Shown: positions 39,440-51,961 of the stretch, piece by piece
How the letters are laid out: every line of letters begins with the position of its first letter
Position numbering within the stretch: the stretch's first letter is position 1
Assembly (NCBI RefSeq): GCF_051020975.1
Contig: NC_135035.1
Location: 11,408,001-11,472,000, forward strand
DNA: 64,000 bases
Direction of reading: 5' to 3'
DNA from: Osmia lignaria lignaria
Taxonomy: Eukaryota > Arthropoda > Insecta > Hymenoptera > Megachilidae
Notes under the pieces: model-generated
Seen by the model: only the letters and a program-made list of their open reading frames with translations
The model's database searches: none
What the model was told of the DNA's origin: nothing
Translations under genes and position numbers: made by a program

Positions 39440-41192
39440 GTCGAACAATAATGTCACACGCACTAATTTTATCGATTAACAATTTGACAGCGTTAAAGAC
39501 ACTTTCCAAATTCACATTTGATCTCAGCAGTCAGTTGCACCGTTTCATAGACCCTTCATCCTTCTGTTTAATTTCACTCGAATCAATTTCTTTTTTCTTT
39601 CAAGTTTATCTTAAAAAAAGTTTTGGGTCCTCCCACACGAAGAGCCTGCCACACGTTAATCGAACTAGCGCGGATACAGGACCGAACACAAATAATATTT
39701 ATGGACTAGCGTGCGGTAACGTCACCGCTTGTTTGTGGCAGCGAATCGTCCGACTTGACTTCATTCTGATCCTCCCCTCTCGATTCATGCGTAAAACAGT
39801 GGTGACGATATTTCCCGGTCAAGACGTACCAGAGATTGTTATGCACGACGACTTTCTACGAACGCGTTATTCAAGCTAAGATGAAGCGAGCTTTCAAACC
39901 ACCTTCGGCTGTTTTTAACTTGTCAACGCTCCTCGACGATTGGCCCACTATCTTCTTCTCTGTTTGCTTCTCGTTTTCTGTCTTCATCTATCTTTCATTC
40001 TGTTTCTGTTAATGGCAACTTGCTCGCACTAGATTTGCCAAACGATACGCGGTAAGCTGCGCGACGGATCCATCTTTCATCTGATTGCGACTGATCGAGT
40101 AGATATCTCCTTGAAAACGATTTTCAGTACGCGAGACGCCAACTCATCAGTTGGTCAGCCAAACTGAATCGAGCATGATTTAACCGGACAACGACTGCAA
40201 TTACGAAGTCTGCCACAAATATTTCGGCCGTTCTAACTTTGGGCGATCTTATTATTGCATACCTTGCTTTCCGTGCGTCAGTCAAGATCGAGTTTCTTGA
40301 ACTTACAATTGCTGTATGTATTATTCACATCGGAATCGAAAACGAAGAACATTGAAATTGGTCAATATTTTCCTTAGCGAGAGATTCGTTTCAGTAGGAC
40401 GAAGGTAAAGTCGTCTGCAACTATTTCTGGAGCGTCGCGACGAAAAATCACGGACATGTTGACCCGCTTTGTCGTAGGTGTCGTCTTGTAAATTTCTTGA
40501 AATGCATTCCCGCTTGCTATTTTTACAAATATTTGATACCGAGTCAAACAACACTGTTGCCGTACCCTTGAATACAACTTGCATACACAGAGGCAATTTA
40601 TACGATGGGAAACTCGTTTCGCGTTTTATTGGATCGTGGCTGTCGCGTCATCGGTGAATTGACCTTTGCTTACGACATACCCTAGGGTTAAGTATTGAAT
40701 TGAATTCGTTTCAAATAAACGACAATTATCGAGATCACCAGTGACCAACCTCGGAACGTGATACAATTGAGTAGCCGAAAGAAAAAAGTAAAAAAGTTCA
40801 AGTAGCGTTAATGTTTTAAAATTCAAGGTAGCAAGAAGATTGTGTTTCAAATGATTATTCCTACTGCGACAGTTAACGCGTTAAACTTAGACGGTTTTCA
40901 AATTATTCTTGTTCGTGGACCCGTGCTACCATCTAATGGAGGAGGACGGTCTAGATCAGACGGGTCTGCTCACTGCTATCCGTTTCTACTGTGCTCAGTC
41001 TGGTCGGTATTAACGTGGATAAAGAACTTTGTATCTTTAGATATGGTCCATCGCTGTATTTCATCGAAAAGCTAGCTTACTCTTGCGCGGTAGTAGTAAA
41101 ATCGACCGTGTCTGACCAATACCGACCGTTACTACTGCGGGGCGGCGCGGCGGACGAGTAAGCCGCGAAGAGAAAGAAACGATCTTACTCAC

Positions 41193-41435
41193 CAGATTGA
41201 TGGTGACGATAAGGTCGTACTGCTGCCTCTGTCCCTTCTTCTTGTTCTTGCCGGTCTTAACGGAAGCTGCCTTTGGCGTGACCTTAACCTGCCCTTTCTG
41301 AGCAGAGGGCTTCTGTGCCGGTTTCGCGGCACTTTTTGCACCAGGCGCCACCTTTTGCCCGGCTGCAGGTGCTTTTTGACCCGCGGATCCCTTCTGGTTG
41401 ACATGACCCACTCCATCTGCTGGTTTGTTGCGAGC
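41193..41435 (-). CDS. Alternative Ala/Lys/Gln-rich N-terminal exon of the calmodulin-like gene (partial)
   Basis: An 81-codon exon preceded by an AG acceptor (CGATAG|GCTCGC) and ended by a strong donor (CTG|GTGAGT). It ends in phase 0 and so joins in frame to the exon at 37444-37477, replacing the 30-residue exon at 39350-39439. It encodes a low-complexity basic segment (repeats such as GQKAPAAGQK and AAKPAQKPSAQK) followed by GKNKKKGQRQQYDLIVTINL. An in-frame TAG lies just before the acceptor, so its start codon must be in an exon further upstream, which I could not identify between 41.4 and 44.6 kb. The basic tail could bind membranes, RNA or tubulin; this is speculation. Splice-site and phase support is good, usage is inferred. 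Confidence 0.72.
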
Positions 41436-44400
41436 CTATCGTGCGGAAAATAAAAGAGCATCGTTAGATTCGTTGGCGATCGATAGCGGCCACCGGGCTA
41501 CCTCTATCGGCGGACGTGTAATCGCGCTTTGCTTCCCACGTGACCGCGGATTAATGGAATTTCGAGGGTGAGTCGAAACCCAGCACCGTTCGAGCTGTTC
41601 CTTTTAATTGCAGCCTGATTAAACAAGCGGCAAATGGAACCACGAAATTCGTTTGCAAACTCTTCTTCTTCTTTTTCCCTTCGTCAGCAGCTTCGTTTCT
41701 GCAGTTGAACATAGTTTCGTCACCAGATCGTCGAATTTCTCCTTTGTTTCCCTGCTATAATGACTTTTCATCGACTTTCGTCTGAACTGCGGTAGACACG
41801 AGGCGACCAAGGTTCGCTTAAAATGAAAGGATCAGCTCATAGAAACGAGGGTACAGTTTAGGGGTTGAAATTGGAGGGACCTTTTAAAAGACGGTCGTTA
41901 TCTATCGCGTTTTCCCAGGGGAACAGTTTGTATAAATTTGCAAGCTCAATCGAATGCAGACAAAGTGAGCATCAGGAATTGCAAAAATGACGTTGTTTAC
42001 CGATCCTACGGTTCGCTGTGGCTAAAACGTAAACTAGGCCATCGTCGATTGCAAATTTCTTTTACTCTCGATCGCAAGGTTATCATTTATGTTTTGTATT
42101 TTTATAAAACGCTATCAATGCGTTTTGAGCAAGGTTCGAATCGAAGAAGAAAGCGTTAGCGAGAAAGAAATGGCGAAAAAACGAAGGGTTACGCAGCGAG
42201 AACAATCAGTGGAAACGAAAATTCGTTTCTCTCAGGGGATAAAAGAAATCTAAGGTCGTAGAACGAACAATACCCTCAATTACGAGTCGAGAATCCGAGC
42301 GAGCGTTGAGTTTACATTTCGAGGTCGGGGATGCATCGCGCTGCATTGTTCGCAGATTCATGCTAATGACACATCGTTGAATGATCCACGGTAATTTCTG
42401 AGACTTTAGCCATCGCCCGCCACCGAGCCTATTGTTTTATTTTCCTGTTAGCTTTTCCGTGGAAATGAATCGCCTGCCACGATAATCAACACGCTGATAT
42501 AGCTAAGACCAACTGTTTAATTTGTACCAATTTAAACGGCTACGTGAAATAGCATTTCCAAGTCATAAATATAAAAGAAGCCTTTGATATTCGTTAAAGC
42601 GTATGATTCGTTGAATCTCGAAACGAGCAGAATCTATTTTCTGTCTGCGATTCTTGAATTAAACGATCCTCAATGAATCAGCTGCGCCATCGTCCACGTA
42701 GCAATCGAAGCGACCAGCAAAGGCCGAAACAGAGCTCTCGAAACGATCCATTCGACGGGGGAGTTCCAATTGACAATCTTTAAAGGCATAAAAGTCTTTA
42801 GATAGCTTTAGGTCGATCCTGTAAATCGAATATCCTCGTTATCGCGAAATAAACGGAAGCCTGCGTTCGCCTCTCCTGGCAAACAATCGTGCAGATACGA
42901 ATCTCTGGAAACGAGTCGGATTCCGACGGCGTTGATGCACATCGGGTGGGAATAAATCGAGTCAGTTGATACAAACTTCCGGCCGATCTGGTATCTGCCG
43001 TGGAGGCCAAGAGGAAGAGATTCGATAACACAACGTGGAACGACGAAAACTGGACCGTATATAAAACAATACGATCGTTCGAACTTCGACTTTGAAAATC
43101 CAGCCAGCTCTGAAATAAAAGTAAAATTTCCACTATGAGTCATCGTTTTTCGAACTATTTATGCAATCGACGAGAAAAGAGGGTGAACCAAGAAGTTCGT
43201 CGACCGTTTGCCCAATTACACGGCAAGGTAGACCCTGATTTAAATATAGAATGACTCGGGTGAGGTACACAATTGGTATTGGACATTCTAAAAATACCAT
43301 GGAGTTTATTCAAATAATAATTCCACGTAGAGATGGCACGCCTTGCGTGGGAGGAACTGACGAGATAATTATAGCGTTTGCCTTCTACCGCGTTCTTACG
43401 AAAAGCACTATATCATCCAACGCAGCCGGACGTAAAAAAAAACGCAGCTAGAGCTGCACTCTGCTGTCGTTTACCAGCTTCGCGACATAACAATAACATT
43501 TTTCGTCACGCTGCGATGCGTCAAGTTACGCCGTTATGCAACTATAATCGGCGAGACCCCGTTCCCTTCTGAGAGCTGCCATAAATAATACCAGCGCTCC
43601 GCGAAAGAAACAATGAATTTTAACCCTTTACCCTCGAACTCATTTTTAATTAACTTCAATTATCTGGCAATCAGGAATACCAAGATGTTTTTCATGTTTA
43701 CGGGACTCGATTCAATCAGAATGGTTTAATCAGAATCTGGCAATGGTTCGTGTACAGAGTTTCGATCGATCTCATAAATCGGATATATATGTACTAGATA
43801 ATTCTTCTACGGGCCAACTCTATTAATCCACGAGTGTCCGAGGATATTAAATTTCTTGGTAACAAATAAAAAGAATCGACAATATATTGCGCGAAGCGAT
43901 GTGATGGTTGAATGGAAAGCAGTAGTATCATAGTCTGGAATGTTTTGAAATAGCATCGTCCCCACTTCTTTCCCCGTTCTGTTACCGTGTTCCTGTCCGC
44001 CTACTCCAAGAACAGTTTCTGCGGTGCAGGAAAATTTTACTGCTTTTCCCTAAAACTTTTTGGCAGGCGGTCCGATCCGTGTCGAAAACAACCACATAGC
44101 AGAGTATCTAAGTAATATTCTCTCCCTATAATGTATCGAGATGCTCGCTTTTTTAACGAGCAATCGTTTTGACGCGGCAATTTGTCGTTTCGATGTTGAA
44201 AACTCTTAAACCATTTAAGAACTCGATTACGCTGCACTCGAGGAACGTTCTAGTTTCAATTTTACGAGGAATATCCAGTTTCTTGGTAGTTAAGAGCACG
44301 GGGACGAACAAAGTTCCTCAAGATTTTCGACCATCAAACGCGCCCGAACATTCCAAGAGTGACAGGTTGACACGTGTCCTTGAGTTGGGCGCGTTTTCGG

Positions 44401-44563
44401 GACGCGTTAGTCACACGTTTAACACGAAGAACCGTAGCATTATAGCGGCGTGAACTGACGTCGCGACGCCTCACCCGCGCGGAAACCCGTGGATTTCGAT
44501 AGTTCGCAGGAAGGGGTGAGAGAGAAACTCTTCTCCTCCCCTTCCATGCGTTCTAGCTGAGCT
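41436..44563. other. Divergent intergenic region between two EF-hand genes
   Basis: This stretch should contain the promoter and first exon of the minus-strand calmodulin-like gene's longer isoform, and upstream control of the plus-strand troponin C gene. I see no coding exon that joins in phase to the 41193-41435 exon. A minus-strand frame beginning near 44552 with a donor near 44477 has the wrong phase. No muscle-type MEF2 consensus was found by eye. Confidence 0.35.
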
Positions 44564-44600
44564 TATAAAAGATATCCAGTGCGGATAAACCATTAGTTCG
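44564..44600 (+). promoter_or_regulatory. TATA-type core promoter of troponin C
   Basis: TATAAAA at 44564-44570 is followed about 30 bases on by CCATTAGTTC, an initiator-like sequence, placing the start site near 44592-44596. The resulting 5' UTR of about 55 bases leads to ATG at 44651. A TATA-driven promoter fits a highly expressed muscle gene. Confidence 0.65.
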
Positions 44601-44650
44601 AAACAACGAAGGGACAGAGCATCGAGTTAATCGCATACAACGCACAGAAG

Positions 44651-47542
44651 ATGGTCAGTTCCATTACGATCGAGTGTCGAACGAGCTTCGGCTGTGTTAC
44701 GGGTTGTTGCTGTTGTTGCACGCGAACGCATTAATTGGTGGATTCTGTGCGGAAACGATAGAGTACCGGCAGCATTGGCCTGGCGCCAGCAATCTTTCGA
44801 TCGGATCAGCTTTTTCGTATGGGAAATAATCGACGGACGGTGAATTAAAACGCCGAGTCTCTATCGAAACTCGTTTCGCTTCCCTGCTTTCTCTCCCTCT
44901 GTCGTTTCCGCAGAAAAGTGCTGTTACACGTTTCAACAGTTTAATCGTACTGAAACTCGGTTTCTTCTTTGTTTCAGGATGAGGAACAAGTCAAAAGTAA
45001 GTACACCTTAACAATGGAACGAGTGGGAATGGGATTTCATTAAATTTAAAAGGTGTATTTCACGTGGGTAGAGGCGGGTCACGATTTTGAAGAAACGAAT
45101 GAACCGTACGTTCTCTTACTCACGTTAGAATTTCTCTAGACTCGATTACTCTCTCCTAGTGATATCGATTTATCGCAATATTCAACGAATAACTCGATTC
45201 CATCACGCTATTTTGCGAACTTTCTCAGAAACGCTATACCTATGCTGCCGCGTCCACCTACGCGTTCCGTCGTTCCACCAGATACGGCACAGGGTAGAGA
45301 ACGCGTTACGCTTTCGACGTGATTGCGCAATCCCAGCTTCCTATCGCAAAATAAACCGTCGATTGACTTGGCCGCGTTATTTTAATACGCACACACCACT
45401 GGCAGAGCGTGTAAATAAATAGGGGCCGGCGTGACGATGCGCCTCGAGTTCGCACAACCGCCTCTCGTCTCGCTCTAGAATTTTCAGAGGAATGCGAAGC
45501 GGCTTCTAATTCTGGCGGCTCGTTTCCGAGATACATACATTCGTCGATAAAACAACGAACATCGACGCCGGTTGTTAACCCCTTCCCGTCCTTCCCATTC
45601 GGGACACAGAGGAAAATGAAGGACTCGTTGTATTTTACAGTGCTCAAGAGAGCCTTCTCCATGTTCGATTCGACAAAGTCGGGTCGGATCGAGAAGGAAA
45701 AAGTAAGAACGATCCTGAACACCCTGGGGCACACTTTCGATGATCACGAGCTGGAAGTGCTATTGAAACAAGAGGATGACGAAGGTACGGATATTTCCGA
45801 TTTCCTGCAATTCGCTCGTCCAAGAGTCGTAAACAAGCATTTCGTTGCATTCCCGCGAGTATTATAGCAATTTTTGGACCGACGCGACGCGACGCTGGGT
45901 GCGCCACCGACCGATGCCTTCGTTCGATCGAATCGGGCCAAATAATTCATGATATAATGGCTGAGACGCGGCAATGCACGTGTATAGAGGTAACGAAAGC
46001 TAAACGACGCGGACGCGAAAACTTTCCTACGTCTTTTCCAGCCGAAGGCTCGTTCGATTCGCGTTCAACGCAACGACCAACTTTTTCTAATCGATTGCCA
46101 CACGCGCGACTATTCTAGTCACCGTTTTCTTGTCGTCGCTTTCAGCTAATTAAACGCGCCACTTCGCGACATTTTACCCTTTCGTTTTAATCGCGGCGTT
46201 CGACTCGACGTTCCATCGAGGACAAATTAACCGTGACCGTCGATCGGTGATACCAAGCCGGACAACAGGAATTAGCGTAAGCCCATTGAATTGCCTCGAA
46301 ATCGAGACAATGCGGCTGGCTAACAACGCATTCCGTGCTTCAGCTTTATCAGCCAGCATTATTATGCAGATATCGTCCTACGTGTCGACCGAATATCCGA
46401 GATATTCTCCGATTATTCTCGTTTCGAATCTAATTTTCCGTCGAGACGTCCCTCGCTCGGATCCTCGACGCGGATGCGACCGTTCGACGGACATTATATA
46501 TCGATGCTCGTTATAAATTTCACATTTATTCCTGGTTCCGCGTAAACGGAGTCGCTTGGAACGCTACCAAGTACATTATCTTGGATATTTTTCCATGGGC
46601 ATGCTTGTTTACTGTGTCGCGACTACGTCAAACTAAAGATAGTGTGTACGAAGAAGAGAGGGTTTTAATCGACGATTGATCGGCCTTTCAGGCAGCGGCA
46701 AATTAAGTTTCGATTCGTTCTACCGGGTGGCCAGCCACTTCCAAGAGGAGGACGACGAGGCTCTGCAAAAGGAACTGAAAGAGGCTTTCAGGCTGTACGA
46801 TAAGGAAGGCAACGGTTACATTCCCACGAGTTCTTTGCGAGAAATCCTTATGGCTCTGGACGATCAGATAACTCCAGATCAAATGGACGGCATGATCGCT
46901 GAAATTGATACCGACGGCTCTGGTACCGTCGACTTTGACGGTGAGTTTTCATTTTTTTAATGGACTAACTGTTTGCGTGTTGTAATTTTCCTCCCCCTTT
47001 AAAGAAACCTAGTCACCAGTGACCTCCATGGTAATTAACGTGTTGAGATACCGGTACCTTGTCGATATATCAGCTCGATTACGCATTACGATATTTTTGG
47101 CAAAGAAAAGTTTCTCGAACGAGAGAGCAGTTACGATACCGAGCACGCGAACTTTTTTGTTAGCCCGATATCTATAGAATTCGTTATAGTGGCTCGTGCG
47201 AGGGCTTGATTAAACCTCGAACGTCTTAATACACCGTTCTTTGAAAGCTTCTTTCAAAAAACTCGGGCCAGGCCTTATAATGGGGCAAGGATACGACCTA
47301 GTTACTTTCCAGGGGAAAGATTCGTCTTCTACGACGATCAAATGAAAAGAACTATATCGTAATAATCTCGAGGATTACGCAACGTTTCATCCGATAATAA
47401 AAGCTTTGCCATGGAGAATTCGTTGTAAAAGTGACGAGGCCTCTAATAAGGAAGTTTTTCTACGTCTTTGAATGAACGCGTTCGATTAACCTCGTTAATT
47501 TTTTCTCTTACAGAGTTCATGGAGATGATGACCGGCGATTAA
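44651..47542 (+). CDS. TpnC25D: Troponin C, TpnC25D-like
   Basis: Ca2+-sensing subunit of the thin-filament troponin complex in muscle; 147 residues in five exons: 44651-44653 (start codon only), 44978-44996, 45641-45784, 46692-46940, 47514-47542. All sites are GT/AG with matching phases. The protein starts MDEEQVKMLKRAFSMFD and ends FMEMMTGD, as in insect troponin C; ILNTLGHTFDDHEL and KELKEAFRLYDKEGNGYI align well with Drosophila TpnC25D. EF loops I (17-28), II (53-64) and III (92-103) lack the position-12 Glu or Asp needed for tight Ca2+ binding (Lys, Ser and Ser instead). Only loop IV (DTDGSGTVDFDE, 128-139) is canonical. Insect flight-muscle troponin C forms with a single active site are linked to stretch activation, though which muscle uses this copy is not visible here. 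Orthology to TpnC25D is judged from remembered family sequence. Confidence 0.95.
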
Positions 47543-48018
47543 ACGACTCATCGCGAACTCACCGTTTCGCGTGAAAGGAACTCTTGCATTTTCTTTCTAC
47601 GATACTCCCGTTAATCGTGGGCGAACGAGCGATCCTCTGTCTCTCTTTCTCTTTTTCGAAATTGAAATTCCACCGGAGAGAATAGAGCACGCGTTACTCG
47701 TTTGGGCCGAGCTTGGACACAAAGGATTGCAGAGACTTTACTGGATTCTATCTTGCTCGTACCATTTGTTCCCGCGTCATGTATCGGAATCGTTAATTGA
47801 ACACTCGATTAAACGCTATCTTTCACGATCGCACATCGCTTGATTCTTTTGTTTGTCTGATGAATCGACAACAGTCATGAAGCAAGAGAGCAACCATATT
47901 CTTGCCGGAAATCGACCGGTTCCCTGAAATCGTCCCTTTTTCATGGTAAGGAATCAAGGTAACCGATAATCTCGAAAATCAGAAAGTTGTGTGGGATATT
48001 AATCACAGATCTTTGACG

Positions 48019-48024
48019 AATAAA
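48019..48024 (+). terminator. Candidate poly(A) signal of troponin C
   Basis: AATAAA about 480 bases after the troponin C stop codon. A second AATAAA follows at 48341-48346. Either would give a 3' UTR of ordinary length. Confidence 0.4.
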
Positions 48025-48340
48025 TCGGTGAGCGTGCAGGAGGCTCGCGTTCGAATTCCATGAAGGCCACTTATTCGATCAAGTCGGCCATCGACTCGCG
48101 ACTAGGTTCGAGGTCTTCGTGCTTTATAGGTTCGCGGTGTGCATGTGCGGCCAGGTTATCGAGGTTATACACGATGATACCGCTTGGTTGGTCATTCGAT
48201 AACAACGAGAATATCCGAGCACTCATCGGGACGTTTGCTTTTCGATTCAATTGCCAGCTCAATTTTGTCTGGATTGCACTTTTTGCCTTGACTCAACGGG
48301 TACAAGTTGCATCCTATGGCAAATGAAAACTGACAGTGAT

Positions 48341-48346
48341 AATAAA
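48341..48346 (+). terminator. Second candidate poly(A) signal of troponin C
   Basis: AATAAA followed by a T/G-rich stretch (TCTTGTCTTGCTTC) that resembles a downstream cleavage element, about 800 bases after the stop codon. The downstream element makes this the slightly better of the two sites. Confidence 0.4.
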
Positions 48347-51300
48347 TGAATCTTGTCTTGCTTCATTAATTCGTAACGAGGGAAGTTATCGTGCTCCCTA
48401 ATGGTTTTCCATTGGAGAGAACGAGGTTGCAAATTTCAACACTCGACAAGGGAGCAATTGCAGACGATCACTCTCGAATCCTGAGAACGATGAGCGCCTT
48501 TAAAAGATTCTTTTGGACGGAAAAGAAGGCGAGAAAGTCGGGATCCAGTGAAAACGCCCAGAAACACCCCTCGCCGCCCAACGTCTCCCATGTTCCGCTT
48601 TCGGCTTTCGCCCCTCGCTTCTTTCTCCCTCTATCATCCCTTCTCGCCTTCTCTCTTCTAGCTTCTCGCTTCGTCTCTTCAGCCAGGACCACGGCTGCTG
48701 GCCTGGCCCCGGCCGTTTCACCCACTCAAGTTTTGTCCGAGTGGTTGCGAGCGAGACCCGGAAGCCGCTTCCGAAGGATCAATAATTGGGGCCGACTGCA
48801 ACCGCCCTTGAAAAGCTATACCCTCTGGGTGCACGGGTGGTGCTTCGTAAAAATGCATCGACGATTCAAAGGACCGTGTAAATGTGTCCAAGATGAACAC
48901 ACGAGGCTTTGATTACTCGAAATATCGTGATGGGTGTCAGATGAAAAGCTCGTAGATATTTTGGTAAAAAGTGTGTCTGTATACAAAAACGTTTCCACGG
49001 GATATCTCGAGTTAATGGTAGTTATTAAAACGCTATGAAACGCTGGTAAGACTTGTTACACGAGGGAAACAAAAGGTAAGGTATAGCCCTGAAGAGCAAT
49101 TACAATAATTGCGACCTGGATTGTTCGTCTTTATACTCGTGACGTTGTAACGTCGTCGTTTTCTATGCGTTTAATACGAGTTCTCGTGCCGTTGTTCGTC
49201 GAGTGACGTAGCGATCTGCGTCGGGAGCCAGGAAACGTTCGCAGCTGAACGAACGCGTGGATAGAACCAGTAGTCGATTAAATCGTGTCGAGAGATCGAC
49301 GTGACACGAATGACGGATATCCAATACACTCGTCGGAGTAGAAAAGCTCAGCACGGTTACAGCAGGTGCAAGCTTGTGCACGAAAAGATTCTATTCCACC
49401 GGTTTAACTTCCGTATCCTCGTTAGCAGCCTAGCTGTACACCCTATACAATTCTCCAGCAGAATCGTAGGGGAAAGTGGAGCAACGCTGGTACAGCACAA
49501 AGCGCATTACCGAAAATGCGACTAGAAATTCCGGATTATTCAATCGCACGTTGCCCCAATGCTCGACAACGTCACTCCTAATGATTCTAATAACGTCCGA
49601 TGGAATTAACGCCATTGAAGATCGCTTGAATATGGTTCGTCAAAGACAACAGGCGGAGAACAAAGGTTTCTACGAGCAGCAGGGCGTGAAAGTGATCAAA
49701 CAAACATGGAAAATCACGACCCTGGAACGTGTCAGTGCACCTACGACAGAATAGACAGAAACAAGTGAATAAGATTAATAATGAAAGTAATGGCTACGAC
49801 AACACCAACGAGAAGGGTGCAGTCAGGCTATCGATCGTCGTTCTCAGCCCGAACCATCCTCAACCTGAACCTACTGCCTTCCCCACTACATTCAAAGGCT
49901 CTCGCCGTCCTCTCTTATTGCTTTTATATCCGACGACTACTTGTCAGAAGGGTGCTCTGAACGAGGGCCTAAGATGCCATTCACCCGGACTTTCTCCTCT
50001 CTTAATCTACGATAGAGGCCGTTTTCGGCCCGTTTGTTTCCGGAAGAGGCTCCTCGTCCCGAAAACGGATCGCCTCGCGCCTCTGTAGTTTGTCTGGCGC
50101 GGCAGGAATTCGTTACTCCCTTGCTGCATTCCGGAAGCGATAGATTTCAACGTTCACCAACGAAACAGGACGAGGGGTGAAATATCGATGGCATTTTTTA
50201 CCCTCTCAAACGATCCACCGATATCCATCGTTATTCTGAACGGACTTACGAGCAATATCAATAATTTTTTGATTAAATTTTAATCATCGACTCGTGATTG
50301 ATATGGAATTAATTAGCAACATCTTTGGAATTTGCTTAAATGTTGGAAAGAACTTATTACTCGATCAAATATTTTCTCGAACGAAGGCAATAAAGTGTCG
50401 GATAACTATTCGATTGAGGACGAAAAGCGCAGCCGTGGCACCACGCCCCGTCGCTCGCATTGCAGTCCAGTGGTTTCAAGATCAAACGGTTCTCGTCTAA
50501 ATAGCCCACAGAGAGAGCACGATTCGCGGTCCCAGTAATTAATATGCAAAACCACAGAGAAACGCTGCTGGCGAAGGAAACTCGACTGTCGAAAGTCGAG
50601 GCAAGAATTAATTATCAGCCTGGGGTTTCTTTGCCTCAGCCTCGATCGAATCAGCATCGCATCATTCGAAAAAAAGCGCTGCTAATTATCGAATCGTGTT
50701 TAGATCGAGATCCAGGGTCGATTCGAGCGACTTTCACCGTGAAAAAATTACCGGAGTCCATTTTCGGGATTAGCAGTCCGCGTTATCGTAAATAACGACC
50801 TGTCGCGAATAACAAGGTCCGTGTCGCCGATTCGGTTCGTCTGATATCGAGCACGGCGACATTGAGTCTACGAACTTGTGTTACCCTTTTTCTTTTACAC
50901 AAAATTCTACTCCTCTCACTTCCTATACTTACTTTGCTCCTCGCGCAAGAATCGCCGCGAACTGTGTCGAAGAGAAAAAGTACAGAAGAGAAGAAGAAGA
51001 AGAGAGAGGTGAGTGAGTAAGAAAGATTAAGTATGAAGGGATGCACGCGTAGAAGATAATGGACTAAGAGACAAGAGGGTAAAAGACATGCAAGATTCTA
51101 TGGGTTGGAAGTTTCGTAGGGGGTGTGCGTACAGGTGGCATGCCTCATTCAGCATTCCTATTCTCTGCGTGTGAAAATAGAAAACCATCATCATGCATGT
51201 ACTATATACACGAACGTGTACTACCATTGAATATTTCTGTCGTATAAAACAGAACTATGTAAACCATGGTCGTAGAGCCTACCATTCCGTATACCGTTTC

Positions 51301-51577
51301 GCGATAAGCGTTTCATTACGGTCGACTAATCGCGGTGACTTAGGGTCGGTCGTTCGTTGTCTCGTACTCGACGTTAATGGTGTGGCGATCATGAACGTAA
51401 CAACGCGGTAGAACGTAACTGTGTTAGTTAATCTGCTCTCCGAGAAACAGGAAACGAGAGAAATTCGCGTCCTCTACGCAATCTACGCACGAGCAAATGT
51501 TAAATGTCTATACTCTAAGTGTCTAGCTATGTCCAGCTAAAGTAGCTAGTATCACTAATTTCTCAGCTATATGTGGA

Positions 51578-51640
51578 TTATGTCATTTTGGTATGTACCT
51601 GGCTCAGGCTTCTAAAGCTACTTGTACTGGCGCTGCGGGC
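51578..51640 (-). CDS. Possible terminal coding exon of an unidentified minus-strand gene
   Basis: On the minus strand the acceptor TTGTGTTTGCAG is followed by an open segment that, in phase 0, encodes ARSASTSSFRSLSQVHTKMT and then stops. The residues are rich in Ser and Arg and look like a C-terminal phosphorylation tail (RSAS, SFRS). A donor-like CAG|GTACAT inside it offers a second reading as a 42-base internal exon. Downstream on the minus strand the sequence looks like a 3' UTR. The partner exons are not identified; they may lie toward 55 kb or beyond the window. Not recognised as any family, and chance remains possible. Confidence 0.25.
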   Translation of the reverse strand, partial: ARSASTSSFRSLSQVHTKMT

Positions 51641-51961
51641 CTGCAAACACAAGTACAGTACAGGTCACCAATCACCACACAACACTGCAGTTGGAAAAGT
51701 ACAAATACAGATATGGTATAGAATAGATAGATACATGGAATAGAGCTGGTTACAATTTAATACGAGCACGTGGTAGTATCGAGCAGATAGTCTGAGGGAC
51801 GAGAGTGCATAGTAGTCTGTAAGTTCAAAGAGAGTACACGCATGTATTTAGAGAGAGATTAGATGCAAGGTTGTTAGAAGGAGGAAGAAAATATTGTTGC
51901 TAGAAAATTCATCGAGAGGGCCAGCAGGGAAAGTCCCTTATATCGAAAACTGTTCTAATTA

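Noticed and set aside
44477..44554. Minus-strand ATG frame ending in a good donor (GTGAGG), as the missing first exon of the calmodulin-like gene
   Set aside because: It ends in phase 1, whereas the 41193-41435 exon needs phase 0.
48391..48912. 173-codon plus-strand frame
   Set aside because: Begins at GTG, low-complexity hydrophobic middle from CT-rich sequence, no family resemblance, and it lies in the troponin C downstream region.
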